From the NCBI GenBank assembly GCA_034928145.1, contig JAYFPE010000026.1:1-64000 (forward strand): a stretch of 64,000 nucleotides of DNA, written 5' to 3'. The stretch's first letter is position 1; each line of letters opens with the position of its first letter. The notes below the pieces were generated by a model. The model saw nothing but the letters and a program-made list of their open reading frames with translations. It had not been told where the DNA came from and did no database searches. The position numbers and the translations under genes were made by a program. Shown here piece by piece: positions 42,762 through 50,079 of the stretch. Source of the stretch: Pelethousia sp034928145. Lineage in GTDB: Bacteria; Bacillota; Clostridia; Christensenellales; CAG-138.

Positions 42762-43499
42762 ATGGTAACAAAAACACCCGGTGGGGCGGCGCTATATCTT
42801 CAAGTTGCCGAAGAAATCAAAAACGACCTGTCAAAGCTGCGATATGGGGAGCAGATTCCAAGCGAAAGCGAACTAATGGAACGCTATAACGTAAGCCGAG
42901 GCACGGTGCGGCAGGCTGTGACCGGCTTGGTAAATAGCGGCTACCTTTACAAATTGCTCGGAAAGGGAACCTATCGGGGAGGCGGGGTGAAAAGCTATGA
43001 TGTTCGCAACATTATCCCCTCCTTTACCCATAGCATAATCCGCAACGGCGAGGTGCCCAGCATTTCCGGCATAACGTTGCGCACCTGCGCATCCGATGAA
43101 CAGGTGGCGGAATATTTAAGCATTCCGCTAGGTGAAGAGGTTTGGGAGCTTGCTCGTTTTCGCGGCGTAAAAAACCAGGATCCCCCGCGATGCTTTGCCG
43201 TCGCCTTCATTTTAAAAGAAACAATCCCCCAACTCAAAGCGGAAGACCTGGAGCTTTCGCTCCTTGAAATGGTTATCAAAAAGTTCGGCATACAAATTTC
43301 TTCCACCACGAACTGCATTTATGCGGCTATAGCCGATCAGGAGCTTGAATCGGCCATTGGCATAGACTGCGGCAAGGCGGTGCTGGTTTCGGAATTTATC
43401 GCGCGGGATCTGGATGGGCGCCCATTTCTCTTTGATAAAAGTTACAATTGGGATGGCCAGTACCGGTATGTAATCGAAAGTGAGTATAAGCCTAAATAG
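42762..43499 (+). CDS. GntR/HutC family regulator with UTRA domain
   Basis: The 245-residue protein has a GntR winged helix (about 8-72, IPSESELMERYNVSRGTVRQ) and a UTRA effector domain (about 90-240). The HutC subfamily binds small metabolites, so it likely senses the substrate or product of this operon, which it closes. The start at 42762 follows CAGGAG by nine bases; the longer frame lies inside the PfkB gene. Confidence 0.9.
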   Translation: MVTKTPGGAALYLQVAEEIKNDLSKLRYGEQIPSESELMERYNVSRGTVRQAVTGLVNSGYLYKLLGKGTYRGGGVKSYDVRNIIPSFTHSIIRNGEVPSISGITLRTCASDEQVAEYLSIPLGEEVWELARFRGVKNQDPPRCFAVAFILKETIPQLKAEDLELSLLEMVIKKFGIQISSTTNCIYAAIADQELESAIGIDCGKAVLVSEFIARDLDGRPFLFDKSYNWDGQYRYVIESEYKPK

Positions 43500-43679
43500 C
43501 GGCATGGCGAGCTGCTCAATAAAACGATAATAACCGCTTTGGAGCAACGGGCTGAAATTTTCTCGAAAAGCCAATGGCGATAATCTTGGTTGCATCGAAC
43601 ACAGAAATTCCCGTTCGGATAATCCTGCACCTCCGATATCCCTCCGAGCATCCCGGTTATGATATGCTAGGCAGCCGCG

Positions 43680-43737
43680 ATCTCGGCTCTCTGTTCAGAG
43701 ATAGGGTGGTGGTTGCGGCTTCGAGTCCCTCTATCTA
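43680..43737 (+). other. Folded intergenic element with T-arm-like sequence
   Basis: AGCCGCGA and TTGCGGCT can form an 8-bp stem around an inner CTCT-GTTC-AGAG-type hairpin, followed by CTTCGAGTCC, which resembles a tRNA T-arm. It lies just outside the tRNA array on the opposite strand sense. It is not a complete tRNA. The rest of 43500-43745 shows nothing recognisable. Confidence 0.3.
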
Positions 43738-43746
43738 TTTTACGCC

Positions 43747-43777
43747 ATCAAAAAGCCCCCCGCGGGGGCTTTTTTGA
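43747..43777. terminator. Terminator of the tRNA array
   Basis: AAAAAAGCCCCC, CGC loop and GGGGGCTTTTTT make a perfect stem with tracts on both sides, directly downstream of the leftward tRNA-Gly and downstream of the rightward GntR operon. Confidence 0.9.
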
Positions 43778-43851
43778 TGGAGCGGGCAATGGGACTCGAA
43801 CCCACGATCTCAGCTTGGAAGGCTAATGTGTTACCATTACACTATGCCCGC
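43778..43851 (-). tRNA. tRNA-Gly (anticodon TCC)
   Basis: The leftward sequence starts GCGGGCATAG, has anticodon loop CTTCCAA, a GTTCGAGTC T-loop and an encoded CCA end. The acceptor stem GCGGGCA/TGCCCGC pairs fully. It is the last of six tRNAs. Confidence 0.95.
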
Positions 43852-43906
43852 AAAAGGGTGAAAAAACGAAGGGCGGCGCCCCATAAGGGTGCCCGCCCGC
43901 TGCTTG

Positions 43907-43991
<85 letters not shown>

Positions 43992-44014
43992 CTAACGCGA
44001 ATGAAATAAGAGGT

Positions 44015-44090
44015 TGGTGACCCGTCGGAGATTCGAACTCCGGACACCTTGATTAAAAGTCAAGTGCTCTACCGACTGAGCTAACGGGTC
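44015..44090 (-). tRNA. tRNA-Lys (anticodon TTT)
   Basis: The leftward 76-base sequence starts GACCCGTTAGCTCAG, has the anticodon loop CTTTTAA and ends GACGGGTCACCA. Confidence 0.96.
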
Positions 44091-44126
44091 ATGCGCCTGT
44101 ATGGGCCGCGCCGCATCCAGGCCAAT

Positions 44127-44201
44127 TGGCTGGGGTGGCAGGAGTCGAACCTACGGATGCGGGAGTCAAAGTCCCGTGCCTTACCGCTTGGCGACACCCC
44201 A
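44127..44201 (-). tRNA. tRNA-Gln (anticodon TTG)
   Basis: The leftward 75-base sequence starts TGGGGTGTCGCCAAG, has the anticodon loop CTTTGAC and ends CACCCCAGCCA. Confidence 0.95.
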
Positions 44202-44212
44202 ACGCACTTAAG

Positions 44213-44255
44213 ATAAGGAATCGAACCCCTGCGCCTTACGCTTGGGCGGCTTGCC
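44213..44255 (-). pseudogene. tRNA relic lacking the anticodon arm
   Basis: Read leftward, GCCCAAGCGTAAGGC resembles the tRNA-Gln D-arm (GCCAAGCGGTAAGGC) and runs straight into GCAGGGGTTCGATTCCT, a T-arm. The anticodon and variable arms are missing and no acceptor stem is kept. It lies immediately upstream of tRNA-Gln and probably is a partly deleted duplicate. Confidence 0.5.
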
Positions 44256-44270
44256 GGTGGGGAATGGCTG

Positions 44271-44298
44271 CCGTGCATGCCGCTTTGGACATGCACGG
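44271..44298. repeat. Inverted repeat between tRNA-His and the tRNA relic
   Basis: CCGTGCATG and CATGCACGG form a perfect 9-bp stem around a 10-base loop. It may be a processing hairpin in the tRNA transcript. Confidence 0.55.
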
Positions 44299-44304
44299 CG
44301 CCGA

Positions 44305-44382
44305 TGGGGTGGGTAGTGGGACTCGAACCCACGACCTCCAGAGCCACAATCTGGCATTCTAACCAAGCTGAACTATACCCAC
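44305..44382 (-). tRNA. tRNA-His (anticodon GTG)
   Basis: The leftward sequence starts GTGGGTATAGTTCAG, has the anticodon loop TTGTGGC and ends CTACCCACCCCA. The discriminator C and the preceding G at 44383 fit the extra G-1:C73 pair of tRNA-His. Confidence 0.95.
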
Positions 44383-44402
44383 CATATGGACCCAACCGGG
44401 AA

Positions 44403-44479
44403 TGGCACGCCCGCAGGGACTCGAACCCTGGACCTACGGCTTAGAAGGCCGTTGCTCTATCCAACTGAGCTACAGGCGC
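44403..44479 (-). tRNA. tRNA-Arg (anticodon TCT)
   Basis: The leftward 77-base sequence starts GCGCCTGTAGCTCAG, has the anticodon loop CTTCTAA and ends GCGGGCGTGCCA. It is the first tRNA in the array. Confidence 0.94.
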
Positions 44480-44590
44480 ATGCGCCGTTTGCGGCCCGCG
44501 AAGCGCGAAGCCCCTTGCCGACAATTATGTATTTTACCAGATGCAGAGCCTTGATGTCAATGCCTTTGCATAATTCCCGGTGCGAACGGT

Positions 44591-45331
44591 TTATATCATA
44601 TATTCGTGCATTTCCTCCGCTACCAGCGTATTGGGAAAATGCGCCTTGGCCTCGGCCAAAATGGCTTCGTCGCGCGGTTCGCCGCCCCAGATGTGCGTAC
44701 AAAGGAGTTGCTCGGCCCCGGCGCGCTGGGCCAGGCGGCCCGCCTCTCCCGCTGTGAGATGGGGGGCGATGGCCGTGGTCTTTTCCGCATTGAGGAAGCC
44801 CGTGCCCGCCAGGATCACATGCGCCCCCTTGGCAAGATCCGCAAGGCCGGCGAAATAGCCCGTATCCCCGGTGTAAAAGAGGCGGCGGCCCTGGTGCTCG
44901 ATATCGAAGCAATAGGTGGGCACCGGGTGGATGACCCTGTGCAGGGCGATGGCCATATCTCCAAAGCGGATGCGCAAGCCATCCCGCGCGGGCACCATGT
45001 CGTATACGCCGCTGCCGGCCAACTGGCGAAATTCCGCATCCGGCTCATCCGGCGAAACCACGGTGAGCGGCATGGGCACAGGCTGGCCGCGTGCGGAAAG
45101 CTGCTGCAAGGCATAGCGCAACACCAGCATATCGGACATATGATCGCTATGCAGGTGGGATAACAACACGGCGGTGAGGCCCAGGCCGGGCACGCGGCGC
45201 AAGAGATTGCCCAGCGTGCCGCTGCCAAGATCCATCACCAGGGTAACGCCGCCGCTTTCCAGCAGATATCCCGAGCAAGCGCCGCCGGGGGCGGGGAAGG
45301 GGCCGTAGCGGCCCAATACGGTGAGCTTCAT
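44591..45331 (-). CDS. MBL-fold metallo-hydrolase
   Basis: The 246-residue protein has the metallo-beta-lactamase motif SHLHSDHMSD (about 58-67), a later metal Asp in FYTGDTGYF and a final His in LLCTHIWGG. The pattern is of the RNase Z/arylsulfatase-like branch, but the exosite insert of RNase Z is not seen, so tRNA 3' processing is not claimed despite the adjacent tRNA array, whose genes encode CCA anyway. Substrate unknown. Confidence 0.83.
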   Translation of the reverse strand: MKLTVLGRYGPFPAPGGACSGYLLESGGVTLVMDLGSGTLGNLLRRVPGLGLTAVLLSHLHSDHMSDMLVLRYALQQLSARGQPVPMPLTVVSPDEPDAEFRQLAGSGVYDMVPARDGLRIRFGDMAIALHRVIHPVPTYCFDIEHQGRRLFYTGDTGYFAGLADLAKGAHVILAGTGFLNAEKTTAIAPHLTAGEAGRLAQRAGAEQLLCTHIWGGEPRDEAILAEAKAHFPNTLVAEEMHEYMI

Positions 45332-45460
45332 GGCTTCATTTCCTTACCATATAGAATATACGGATACGGCGGGCTGCCCCGCCTGCTTCAAGTATACCAC
45401 GGATGGGCGGGAAATATCGAAAAACACGCGCAAGAAAGGCGCAAAAGGGGATGTTTTTCG

Positions 45461-45490
45461 TTGACACGGATCGCCGCTTTGTGATATCAT
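45461..45490 (+). promoter_or_regulatory. Promoter of rplU-prp-rpmA
   Basis: TTGACA and TATCAT are 18 bases apart, about 95 bases before the rplU start. Confidence 0.75.
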
Positions 45491-45492
45491 AA

Positions 45493-45565
45493 CTCGGTGA
45501 GCCGCTCCGTGCCGGCTTTCTAAGCGTGGGCCAAGCGCCTAACGCCGGGCATGGGCGAGACTGGA
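45493..45565 (+). promoter_or_regulatory. Candidate L21-leader RNA
   Basis: The leader is rich in GC stems: GAGCCG/CGGCT near 45499-45520 and GCGT...ACGC around 45524-45545. It occupies the place of the L21 leader known before rplU in Firmicutes. The match is by position and stem content, not by a computed alignment. Confidence 0.5.
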
Positions 45566-45583
45566 AAGAGGAGGTAGCAAACC

Positions 45584-45886
45584 GTGTACGCGCTTATCCG
45601 CACTGGAGGCAAGCAGTACAAGGTAGCCGCTGGGGACGAAGTGCTCGTCGAAAAGCTGGATGCCGAAGTGGGCGCACAAGTCGCCTTTGAAGTATTGATG
45701 CTTTGCGGGGATGAAGTCGTGATCGGCAAGCCGGTTGTCCAGGGCGTCAGCGCCAGGGGCAAGGTGGTCGAGCAGGGCAAGGGCAATAAGGTCGTGGTCT
45801 TCCACTACAAGCCCAAAAAGAACATCCGCAAAAAGCAGGGTCACCGTCAGCCCTATACCAAGGTTTTGATCGAGAGCATCGGCTGA
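45584..45886 (+). CDS. rplU: 50S ribosomal protein L21
   Basis: The 100-residue protein starts at GTG (MYALIRTGGKQYKV), after AGGAGG, and contains the L21 core KVVVFHYKPKKNIRKKQGHR and the C-terminal PYTKVLIESIG. It heads the conserved rplU-prp-rpmA operon. Confidence 0.97.
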   Translation: MYALIRTGGKQYKVAAGDEVLVEKLDAEVGAQVAFEVLMLCGDEVVIGKPVVQGVSARGKVVEQGKGNKVVVFHYKPKKNIRKKQGHRQPYTKVLIESIG

Positions 45887-45887
45887 T

Positions 45888-46217
45888 ATGACGACCATCA
45901 CGCTCTTTTCCAAGGAGGGTGGCCTGGTGGGCTTTGAAGCCCGGGGTCACAGCGGGTTTGCCCTATCCGGCAGCGATATCGTATGCAGCGCCGTTTCCGC
46001 GCTGACCATCGCCGCCGCCAACGGCATCACCGAGCTCCTGCATCTGCCCGCGGCCGTCGAAATGACGGACGGCCATCTTTACGCCATGCTCGATAAAGGC
46101 GTGGCGCGGGCCGATCTGGAAAAGGCGCGCATCATTCTGGACACGATGGCTTTGGGGCTGCGCTCCATTGCCGAAACGTATGGGGATTCCCTCAAAATAA
46201 TCGAAAGGAAGGTGTAG
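45888..46217 (+). CDS. prp: Ribosomal-processing cysteine protease Prp
   Basis: Prp trims the N-terminal extension of L27 in Firmicutes. The 109-residue protein has the catalytic His in ARGHSGFA (about 19-26) and the catalytic Cys in DIVCSAVSAL (about 30-39). It lies between rplU and rpmA, one base after the rplU stop, as in other Firmicutes, and its substrate site is visible in the next gene. Confidence 0.94.
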   Translation: MTTITLFSKEGGLVGFEARGHSGFALSGSDIVCSAVSALTIAAANGITELLHLPAAVEMTDGHLYAMLDKGVARADLEKARIILDTMALGLRSIAETYGDSLKIIERKV

Positions 46218-46221
46218 CACG

Positions 46222-46512
46222 ATGTTGAAGATGAACCTTCAGCTCTTCGCGCATAAAAAGGGCGGCGGCTCCTCTAAGAACGGCCGTGACAGCAACTCCA
46301 AGCGCCTGGGGCCCAAGCGCGCGGACGGCCAGTTCGTGCTGGCGGGCAATATCCTGGTGCGGCAGCGCGGCACCCATATCCACCCTGGCAACAATGTGGG
46401 CATCGGCAAGGATGATACCCTATTTGCCAAGGTCGATGGCGTGGTTCGCTTTGAAACCAAGCATCTGGGCCGCAAGCAGGTCAGAGTCTACGAAGAGGCT
46501 GGGGCCAACTAA
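46222..46512 (+). CDS. rpmA: 50S ribosomal protein L27 with cleavable N-terminus
   Basis: The 96-residue protein begins MLKMNLQLFA followed by HKKGGGSSKNGRDSNS. The first ten residues are the Prp-cleaved extension, and cleavage after LQLFA would expose the functional L27 N-terminus near the peptidyl-transferase centre. The rest (GNILVRQRGTHIHPG) is standard L27. Confidence 0.97.
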   Translation: MLKMNLQLFAHKKGGGSSKNGRDSNSKRLGPKRADGQFVLAGNILVRQRGTHIHPGNNVGIGKDDTLFAKVDGVVRFETKHLGRKQVRVYEEAGAN

Positions 46513-46527
46513 GCCAACGGCTGTGTG

Positions 46528-46551
46528 AAGCGCCCAACCGGGCGCTTTTTT
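46528..46551 (+). terminator. Terminator of rplU-prp-rpmA
   Basis: AAGCGCCC, AACC loop and GGGCGC are followed by TTTTTT. Confidence 0.88.
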
Positions 46552-46570
46552 CATCTGGGGGTGACAATAG

Positions 46571-47437
46571 ATGGAACGGCTGGCAATTCGCTCCACGGCG
46601 CGGGCCGGGGGCCTGCTCTTTAGCGGCATCGACAGGCTCGACCTGGCCGCAAGCTGTACCTGTGGCCAATGCTTCCGTTGGCTGCCCGATCCGGACACGG
46701 AGGGGGCCTGGCGGGGCGTGGCCCATGGCCGATCTGTTACGGCCCGGCAGGAAGGGGATTCCCTGCATATCTGGCCCGCGCCGGCCGCCGATGTGGCCAT
46801 CTGGGCGGATTATTTCGACCTGGGGCGGGAATACACGGCCATCGAGGCGCAGCTTCTGGCGGATGAGCGTCTTCGCCCAGCCTATGGCGCGGCACGGGGC
46901 ATCCGCATCTTTTGCCAGGAGCCTTTTGAAACGCTGGTTAGCTTCATCATCTCCGCCAACAATAACATCCCCCGCATCCGAGGCATCGTAGAACGTCTCT
47001 GCGCCCTGGCCGGGGAGCCGCTTGGGCCGGGCGTATACGCCTTCCCCACGCCCGAAGCGTTGGCGCGGCTTTCAGAAACCGACCTGCGTGGGATTGGCGC
47101 GGGCTACCGCGCCCCCTTCATCCTGGGCAGCGCCCGGCGGGTGGCGGAAGGGTTTGATTTGCACGCCCTGCGGGCCGCGCCCTTGGGGGAGGCCCGGAAG
47201 GCCCTCTGCTCCCTGCCGGGGGTAGGGCCTAAGGTAGCGGATTGCGTGGCCCTTTTTTCCCTGGGGCATACGGCGGCTTTCCCAATGGATGTGTGGATGA
47301 AGCGGGCCGTGAAGGCCCTGCTCTTTGATGGGCACGAGGCCACGGCAAAGGAGTTGGCCCAGGCCATTGCCGAACTGGGTGCGGATGCCGGCATCCTACA
47401 GCAATATATCTTTCACTATGCCCGGCAATGGCTCTGA
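46571..47437 (+). CDS. OGG-type DNA glycosylase (8-oxoguanine family)
   Basis: The 288-residue protein has an OGG N-terminal domain (CTCGQCFRWLP near 29-39) and a helix-hairpin-helix domain LPGVGPKVADCVALFSLG. The catalytic Lys221 and the activating Asp240 (FPMDVWMKR) are both present, so it should be a bifunctional glycosylase/lyase acting on 8-oxoguanine. ISANNNIPRI near 130-139 matches the family's DNA-contact segment. It stands alone after a terminator. Confidence 0.9.
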   Translation: MERLAIRSTARAGGLLFSGIDRLDLAASCTCGQCFRWLPDPDTEGAWRGVAHGRSVTARQEGDSLHIWPAPAADVAIWADYFDLGREYTAIEAQLLADERLRPAYGAARGIRIFCQEPFETLVSFIISANNNIPRIRGIVERLCALAGEPLGPGVYAFPTPEALARLSETDLRGIGAGYRAPFILGSARRVAEGFDLHALRAAPLGEARKALCSLPGVGPKVADCVALFSLGHTAAFPMDVWMKRAVKALLFDGHEATAKELAQAIAELGADAGILQQYIFHYARQWL

Positions 47438-47482
47438 TAGCTGCGAATTATAAATTAGCAACAATAATAATTACTAATCATA

Positions 47483-47511
47483 TTGACGAATTAAAAGGTT
47501 TGGGATATATT
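47483..47511 (+). promoter_or_regulatory. Promoter of the chemoreceptor-FMN lipoprotein operon
   Basis: TTGACG and TATATT are separated by 17 bases, in an AT-rich stretch 48 bases before the TTG start. Confidence 0.75.
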
Positions 47512-47558
47512 GTAAAAAGCAAGCATACCTTTATTTTTATAGAAAAAGGGGAACCGAC

Positions 47559-49532
47559 TTGAGAGGAATAAGACAAAAGATTATTTTAAACACATTGCTT
47601 GTCACTGTGATCCTTTCGGTTGTGACGACGATCGTTTTGTGGGTCTCCGCAATGTCCCTCACCAACGCAACGCTCATGGGAACGCTCATGCCTTTTGTAA
47701 AAACGGCGTCCAAGAGCATCGAGAGCAGCCTGCACATCATGGCGGATCGTGTTTTGCTCATCGCGGAGGAAGAAGCCCTCGTATCGCCCGAGGCGACACG
47801 TGCGCAAAAGCAAGCCGCGCTGGATCAGGCGGCCTCGGGCATTGAGTTCATGTGGTTGGGCTTATATGCACAGGATGGCAAGCTATACACCGGCAACCAG
47901 GGCTGCCCGGCGGATATTTCCGGTGGCGAGCTATTTAAGATGATCCAGGAAACACAAAATCTTGTCATTGACGATACATCCGCCACGGAGAACGGCCTTG
48001 AGGTGGCGGTGGGCGCGCCGGTGGTTGCCGGGGAAAATCTGACATACTACCTTGTGGGAAGTTATAAATACGATATGCTCGACGACGTGATAAGCAGTAT
48101 CCACATCGGATATAGCGGCCACGCCCTTATCATAAACCAAAGCGGGCAGATCGTAGCCCACCAAAACAAGGAACTCATCAAAAGCGGGCAGAACGTTTAC
48201 ACATATTATAAAGATGATGCGCGGCTACTGGAGCAATTCGACATCATGCGGACCGGCGCCTTGGGGGCGACTTCCGTTTCTGTCGGAGGCAAGGATACGC
48301 TGGTGGCGTATGCGCCCGTGCTTGGCGCCAATTGGTACCTGGCTATTTTGACGCCCAAATCGGATTTTACCGGCATCGTAAACAACGCGATTATGGTCAA
48401 TGGAGCTGTTACGGTTACGTTGATCCTGGCCGCGGTATTGTTCATCGCCCGTTTTGCCGGCAAGATATCCGCATCGCTCGGCGCTGTGACCGGGCGGATA
48501 CAAAAACTTGCCGGGGGCAACTTGTCCAGTCCTGTCGACGTTGTCACAACCAAGGACGAGGCGCAGACCCTTTCCGTATCCTTGCGAGATACGATCCAGG
48601 CTGTGAACGGGTATATCTCGGAGTTGCAAAATGCTCTAAAGCAGCTTTCCATGGGGAATCTGGATGTGGGAATCGAAAGCGAATTCGCGGGGGATTTCGT
48701 GGTGATGAAGGAATCCCTTGTGAGCATCATAGATTTCTTAAATAAGCTATTGAGCGATCTGCAGCGCTCGGCTGTGATGCTCAACCAAGCGGCCCAAAGC
48801 GTATCCATCAGCGCGCGTTCCATGAACGCATCTTCGGAACATCAATCGTTGTCGGTAGAAAACCTGGTGTCTGTAACGACCTCTATCTCCCAGGATATTG
48901 GCGTGGTGGATGAACACGCGCGCACGGCGCGGTCATTTATGGATGAGTCCATGCAGAAGCTGGAAAAGGGCGCAAAGCAGATGGATAGCACGCTGCAGTC
49001 CATGCAAAACATCAGCCATAACGCGGCAGAGATAACCAAGATAGCGAAGTTCCTGGAAGAAATCGCGTTTCAGACGAACCTCCTGGCGCTTAACGCTGGC
49101 GTGGAAGCTGCCCGTGCCGGCGCCGCGGGGAAGGGCTTCTCGGTCGTAGCCAGTGAGATACGAAAACTTGCTGAAATGAGCGCGGATTCCTCCAAGCGCA
49201 CGGCGGACATGATACGCAACTCACAGCAGGCAATCGCGGAAGGATCGGAGCATGCAAACCTTACCGCGCATTCTCTCAAGGAGCTGGCGGAAATAACCAG
49301 GAAGACCCTGGATATTACGGAGGATCTGGCCAGGCTGGTGAGCAATGAGAAATCCGCGCTGGAGAATGCTTCTTCAGATATAGCCAATATTTCGGAGCTT
49401 GCTCAAAGGAACCTCGATGCCAGCCACGAAGTCGCCTCTCTCAGCGGCGATTTGGCCGAACAGGCCCAGGGCCTAAAAGAAATGTCGGAGCGCTTCCGGC
49501 TGCGGGGAAATGCGCGGGAGGAGGGGATATAA
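47559..49532 (+). CDS. Methyl-accepting chemotaxis protein with Cache sensor
   Basis: The 657-residue protein has a first membrane segment (about 8-32), an extracellular Cache-type sensor (about 35-270, with LYAQDGKLYTGNQG and GYSGHALIINQSGQIVAHQN), a second membrane segment (about 276-300), a HAMP domain (about 300-355) and a methyl-accepting signalling domain. The signalling tip EIAFQTNLLALNAGVEAARA is intact. Start is TTG after AAAAGGGG. Its stop overlaps the start of the next gene by one base, so receptor and FMN-binding lipoprotein are made together. Confidence 0.92.
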   Translation: MRGIRQKIILNTLLVTVILSVVTTIVLWVSAMSLTNATLMGTLMPFVKTASKSIESSLHIMADRVLLIAEEEALVSPEATRAQKQAALDQAASGIEFMWLGLYAQDGKLYTGNQGCPADISGGELFKMIQETQNLVIDDTSATENGLEVAVGAPVVAGENLTYYLVGSYKYDMLDDVISSIHIGYSGHALIINQSGQIVAHQNKELIKSGQNVYTYYKDDARLLEQFDIMRTGALGATSVSVGGKDTLVAYAPVLGANWYLAILTPKSDFTGIVNNAIMVNGAVTVTLILAAVLFIARFAGKISASLGAVTGRIQKLAGGNLSSPVDVVTTKDEAQTLSVSLRDTIQAVNGYISELQNALKQLSMGNLDVGIESEFAGDFVVMKESLVSIIDFLNKLLSDLQRSAVMLNQAAQSVSISARSMNASSEHQSLSVENLVSVTTSISQDIGVVDEHARTARSFMDESMQKLEKGAKQMDSTLQSMQNISHNAAEITKIAKFLEEIAFQTNLLALNAGVEAARAGAAGKGFSVVASEIRKLAEMSADSSKRTADMIRNSQQAIAEGSEHANLTAHSLKELAEITRKTLDITEDLARLVSNEKSALENASSDIANISELAQRNLDASHEVASLSGDLAEQAQGLKEMSERFRLRGNAREEGI

Positions 49533-49984
49533 TGCGTATCAAAAAGTTCATTCTGGTGCTCTGCCTGGCAATCGTTCTTCTTTCTACCGTGAACGGCTGT
49601 AAAGCACAAAAGAACGGCCTGGTAGATGGTTACTACACAGCGGAGATGTCTTCCTTCAGCCACGGCTGGAAGGAATTCGTATCCATCCGCATAAGCGACG
49701 GCAAGATCGTTACGGTAGAGTATAACGCGAAAAATCCCAGTGGGTTTATCAAATCCTGGGATATCCAATATATGCGAAACATGAATGGTGTTGCGGGTAC
49801 CTATCCCAACCGCTATACCCGCGCCTATGCCGCCAGCCTTTTAGAAGCGCAAAGCGTAGAGGGGATCGATGCGGTAAGCGGCGCCACCAGCTCCGGCGGG
49901 AATTTCCGGCAGATGGTCGCGCTGCTCCTCGATAAGGCAAAGGCCGGAGATACTGCCGTGGGCATCGTGGAACTACAAGAATAG
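49532..49984 (+). CDS. FMN-binding domain lipoprotein
   Basis: The 150-residue protein has a lipobox ending TVNGC (Cys23) and a small FMN_bind domain. Its flavinylation motif GIDAVSGATSS (111-121) matches D-x-x-S-G-A-T, the site where ApbE-type transferases attach FMN. It should be an outer-face, covalently flavinylated lipoprotein. The overlap with the chemoreceptor gene suggests a shared job, for example presenting redox state to the receptor. No apbE is in the window. Confidence 0.85.
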   Translation: MRIKKFILVLCLAIVLLSTVNGCKAQKNGLVDGYYTAEMSSFSHGWKEFVSIRISDGKIVTVEYNAKNPSGFIKSWDIQYMRNMNGVAGTYPNRYTRAYAASLLEAQSVEGIDAVSGATSSGGNFRQMVALLLDKAKAGDTAVGIVELQE

Positions 49985-50032
49985 CTTTCATATGATAGCA
50001 AGACGATAACAGCATAAATCCACTATATCAAA

Positions 50033-50066
50033 GGCGCCGCCCAAGTTTTAAGGGCGGCGCTTGTGT
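50033..50066. terminator. Terminator between converging operons
   Basis: GCGCCGCCC and GGGCGGCGC form a 9-bp stem around AAGTTTTAA. T-richness after it is modest on both strands. Confidence 0.6.
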
Positions 50067-50079
50067 AAATACCGGCTTC

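Noticed and set aside
44126..44362. Short frames across the tRNA array
   Set aside because: They run through tRNA genes and the tRNA relic and have no coding features.
44591..45331. RNase Z assignment for the MBL hydrolase next to the tRNAs
   Set aside because: The tRNAs encode CCA and the RNase Z exosite is not visible, so only the general fold is claimed.
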